A stretch of 64,000 nt of DNA from JASGDN01 sp049841275. GTDB taxonomy: Bacteria > Chloroflexota > Chloroflexia > Thermomicrobiales > UBA6265. Positions 61,934 to 64,000 of the stretch are shown piece after piece. Position 1 is the first letter of the stretch. Every line of letters starts with the position of its first letter. The position numbers and the translations under genes are program-made. Below the pieces are notes generated by a model that was given only the letters and a program-made list of their open reading frames with translations, made no database searches and had not been told where the DNA came from. The stretch is taken from NCBI GenBank assembly GCA_049841275.1, contig JASGDN010000055.1, positions 1 to 64,000 of the forward strand, read 5' to 3'.

Positions 61934-64000
61934 GTGTCTATCCGCAACTGGTCGGCAGCGACCAAGCGCGTGCGAACGTCTACTGCAGCGCTTGGTGTTG
62001 CCGGCGCTGTGGCATTGGGGTCGTTTGCCGTCGGTGGGGTGTTTGCCCAGCCGTCGACCGACCAGGTGATCGGGTCCGGCACGATCGTCACAGCCGGGCA
62101 GGTCGGTGCGAACTGTCGCGCCGAACCAAGCCTCGACGGACAGTTCCTCACCCTCGTCCCGGACGGGCAGAGTGTGGAAGTCACCGGCGATGCGCAGAAC
62201 GATTTCCTCCCCGTCATCTGCAACGGTCAGACCGGTTGGATTTATGCGCCGCTCGTGACCAACATCATTCCCGCGACTCCGGTCGCAACGCCCGGAACCC
62301 CGGAGATGTCGACAACCGTGGCTACTCCGGCGGTCGCTGCGGCGCCGGTCTGGATCGCGAACTACGCGCTCGATTCCTCGACCACCGTCGCAGGTGATTC
62401 CGTGACCGTCGGCGTGAAGCTGGCCGATACGCTGGACATCAACGCGCCGTCCTTCGAGACGCGTCCGTTTGTGACGCTCCAGACAACCAACGATTCCAGC
62501 GCGGATGCCTCTTTCGTCCTCTTCTCCGCGCCCGAGGGCACCGATGCGGGCAGCGTCACGATTCCAGCCGAGGAATCGGCATTGCCGAGCGGCGTGGTTC
62601 CCGTCGCCAGTTATGAGGTGAAGGCTGGCGAGACATTCAGCGCGGTGTTGTCCGATCTGCCGGCGGGTACGTACGTCCTTGCGTCGACGACGGGGCCGGC
62701 CGTGACGTTCGATGTCACGCCGGAAACCACGATCGACGTTCCGGATATCTTCGCGTCTCCGGTCGTGACCGAGGCGCCGACGGAAGAACCGACGGCGACC
62801 CAGGAACCAACCGCGACTACCGAGCCGACGGCAACCGAGACGCCGACGGAAGAGCCAACGGCCACCGAGGTCCCGACCGAGACCCCAACCGAAGAGCCGA
62901 CGGCGACCCAGGAACCCACGGCGACGGAAGTTCCCACAGAAACCCCGACGGAAGAGCCGACAGCTACTGAGGTCCCAACCGAGACTCCAACCGAGGAGCC
63001 GACAGCCACTACCGAACCGACAGCAACCGAGGCGCCGGCCACACCTGCCACGCCCGCAGTCGTCGCTTCGCCGGTGTCGACGGTTCCGGCCTGGGTCGAC
63101 AGCTATGCGCTCAACCCGAACACGACCGTCAATGGCGATTCGGCGGCGGTTGGCGTGAAGACCAGCGATGCGCTGGCGATCAATGCCGCGTCGATCGAGT
63201 CCAAACCGTATGTGATGCTGCAGACGACGAATGAGACCAGCGAGGATGTCACCTTCGTCCTCTTCTCCGCGCCGGACGGAACGGACGCTACCGGATTCAC
63301 GATCCCGGCGGAGGAATCCGAGCTGCCGGATGGCGTGACGCCATACGCTAGCTACAGCGTGAAGGCTGGCGAAGTCTACGGCGCCGTGCTGCCGGACCTG
63401 CCGGCGGGCACCTACATCCTCGCCACATCCAATGGGCAGGCGGCCAGCTTCACCGTGACGCCACCGGCGGACCTGGATGTGCCGGATATCTTCGCCTCGC
63501 CGTCGGCCACGGAGGCGGCCTCCCCGGTTGCTGCCGAGACCAAGGTGGCATCGCCAATGGCGTCGCCAGCGGCCTCTCCGGCGTCGGCGGTCCCGGCCTG
63601 GGTGGAGACCTACGTGCTCGATCCGGATGCGAAGTCCGAAGGCGATACCGTCTCGGTCGGTGTCAAGGTCAGCGACGCTCTCGAGATCAACCTTCCGTCC
63701 TTCGAGACGCAACCGTCCGTGATGTTGCAGACGACGAACGAAACCAAGACGGATGTGACTCTGGTGCTCTTCTCGGCGCCGGACGGTGCAGACGCCACCG
63801 GGTTCACGATTCCGATGACTGAGGCGGCCTTGCCGACTGGCGTGAAGCCGGTCGCGAGCTACACCGTGAAGCCGGGTGAGACGTTTGGCGCGGTGCTGTC
63901 GGATCTGCCGGCGGGCACCTACATCCTGGCGGATTCGAACGGGCAGGCGACCACCTTCACGGTGACGCAGCTGGCAGACCTGGATGTGCCGGATATCTTC
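61934..64000 (+). CDS. Large secreted surface protein: SH3b domain, Thr/Pro repeats and tandem ~120-aa domains (partial)
   Basis: GTG at 61934 has GGAGGAAGG upstream; the frame is open to the window end (689 codons). An N-terminal signal (TSTAALGVAGAVALGSFAVGG, ending VFAQ) leads to an SH3b-like domain (about 45-112: GQVGANCRAEPSLDG, VICNGQTGWIYAPL). Then three tandem domains follow, each starting VPAWV-like (APVWIANYAL, VPAWVDSYAL, VPAWVETYVL) and ending DVPDIF, at about nt 62344-62762, 63088-63492 and 63595-64000. Between domains 1 and 2 lies a mucin-like run of PTEEPTATEVPTETP units (62772-63060). Function is unknown; an exported, wall-associated or adhesive role is inferred. The last domain runs off the edge. 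Confidence 0.75.
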   Translation, partial: MSIRNWSAATKRVRTSTAALGVAGAVALGSFAVGGVFAQPSTDQVIGSGTIVTAGQVGANCRAEPSLDGQFLTLVPDGQSVEVTGDAQNDFLPVICNGQTGWIYAPLVTNIIPATPVATPGTPEMSTTVATPAVAAAPVWIANYALDSSTTVAGDSVTVGVKLADTLDINAPSFETRPFVTLQTTNDSSADASFVLFSAPEGTDAGSVTIPAEESALPSGVVPVASYEVKAGETFSAVLSDLPAGTYVLASTTGPAVTFDVTPETTIDVPDIFASPVVTEAPTEEPTATQEPTATTEPTATETPTEEPTATEVPTETPTEEPTATQEPTATEVPTETPTEEPTATEVPTETPTEEPTATTEPTATEAPATPATPAVVASPVSTVPAWVDSYALNPNTTVNGDSAAVGVKTSDALAINAASIESKPYVMLQTTNETSEDVTFVLFSAPDGTDATGFTIPAEESELPDGVTPYASYSVKAGEVYGAVLPDLPAGTYILATSNGQAASFTVTPPADLDVPDIFASPSATEAASPVAAETKVASPMASPAASPASAVPAWVETYVLDPDAKSEGDTVSVGVKVSDALEINLPSFETQPSVMLQTTNETKTDVTLVLFSAPDGADATGFTIPMTEAALPTGVKPVASYTVKPGETFGAVLSDLPAGTYILADSNGQATTFTVTQLADLDVPDIF

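Noticed and set aside
61916..63712. Open frame of 598 codons antisense to the surface protein
   Set aside because: Low-complexity Gly/Arg-rich translation; the plus strand has signal peptide, SH3b domain and tandem repeats.
1..64000. tRNA or rRNA genes
   Set aside because: I looked for conserved T-loop and acceptor patterns and rRNA cores and saw none; a covariance-model search would be decisive.

Overview
The window is high-GC (about 65% by eye) bacterial DNA with tightly packed genes. Long open frames lie antisense to most genes, as expected from strong GC3 codon bias. Secreted proteins carry twin-arginine or Sec signals followed by Ala/Thr/Pro/Ser linkers of the ATPEASPVASP kind. Together with encapsulin, DyP peroxidase, many ABC importers and a PPi-type phosphofructokinase, this suggests a heterotrophic Chloroflexota bacterium near Thermomicrobia. 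That placement is inference; no rRNA or other phylogenetic marker gene was used.

Layout. 1-332: the end of an IS5-type transposase abuts a truncated kinase. 0.7-5 kb: phosphofructokinase, a winged-helix regulator, a CNNM/CBS membrane protein and a PadR regulator. 5.4-14.8 kb: two Gfo/Idh/MocA oxidoreductases, then a complete oligopeptide-type ABC importer (two permeases, two ATPases, substrate-binding protein). 15.2-19.9 kb: glutamine synthetase, an enolase-superfamily sugar-acid enzyme, and small regulators. 20.2-25.8 kb: a broken secreted alpha/beta hydrolase and a sugar ABC importer (binding protein plus two permeases, no ATPase). 25.9-31.8 kb: a GrpB gene interrupted by a stop codon, a HAD hydrolase, a DyP peroxidase/encapsulin nanocompartment pair, and an XPB/Ssl2-like protein. 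31.9-35.6 kb: three perfect 39-bp repeats overlapping a methyltransferase start, then glutamyl-tRNA synthetase, a histidine phosphatase and a coiled-coil protein. 36-42 kb: a frameshifted MFS transporter, a methyltransferase, and a copper island (DUF305 protein, small secreted protein, CopB-type ATPase) with a CsoR-like operator. 42-54.9 kb: a second oligopeptide ABC importer without ATPases, a LuxR regulator, a ScyD/ScyE-like protein, a zinc-type cation exporter, three acetyltransferases, an MFS transporter, an endonuclease/exonuclease/phosphatase protein and a membrane protein. 55-60 kb: sucA and sucB with a perfect CRP-type half-site pair upstream. 60-64 kb: a CPBP protease, an OsmC protein, and a large repetitive surface protein that runs off the end.

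The importers, oxidoreductases and MR/MLE enzyme fit uptake and oxidation of sugars, sugar acids and peptides, which would feed the 2-oxoglutarate dehydrogenase step. DyP/encapsulin, OsmC and the metal exporters are stress functions. Perfect GC-rich hairpins mark many operon ends, and in two importers they separate the binding-protein gene from its permeases.

Three internal genes carry one or two small disabling lesions, and a fourth is cut by the IS element. This may be real decay, phase variation or sequencing error. The least explained signal is the three perfect 39-bp repeats with two equal 35-bp spacers at 31866-32052. They look like a minimal CRISPR array but also contain a Shine-Dalgarno site and the first codons of the methyltransferase gene.
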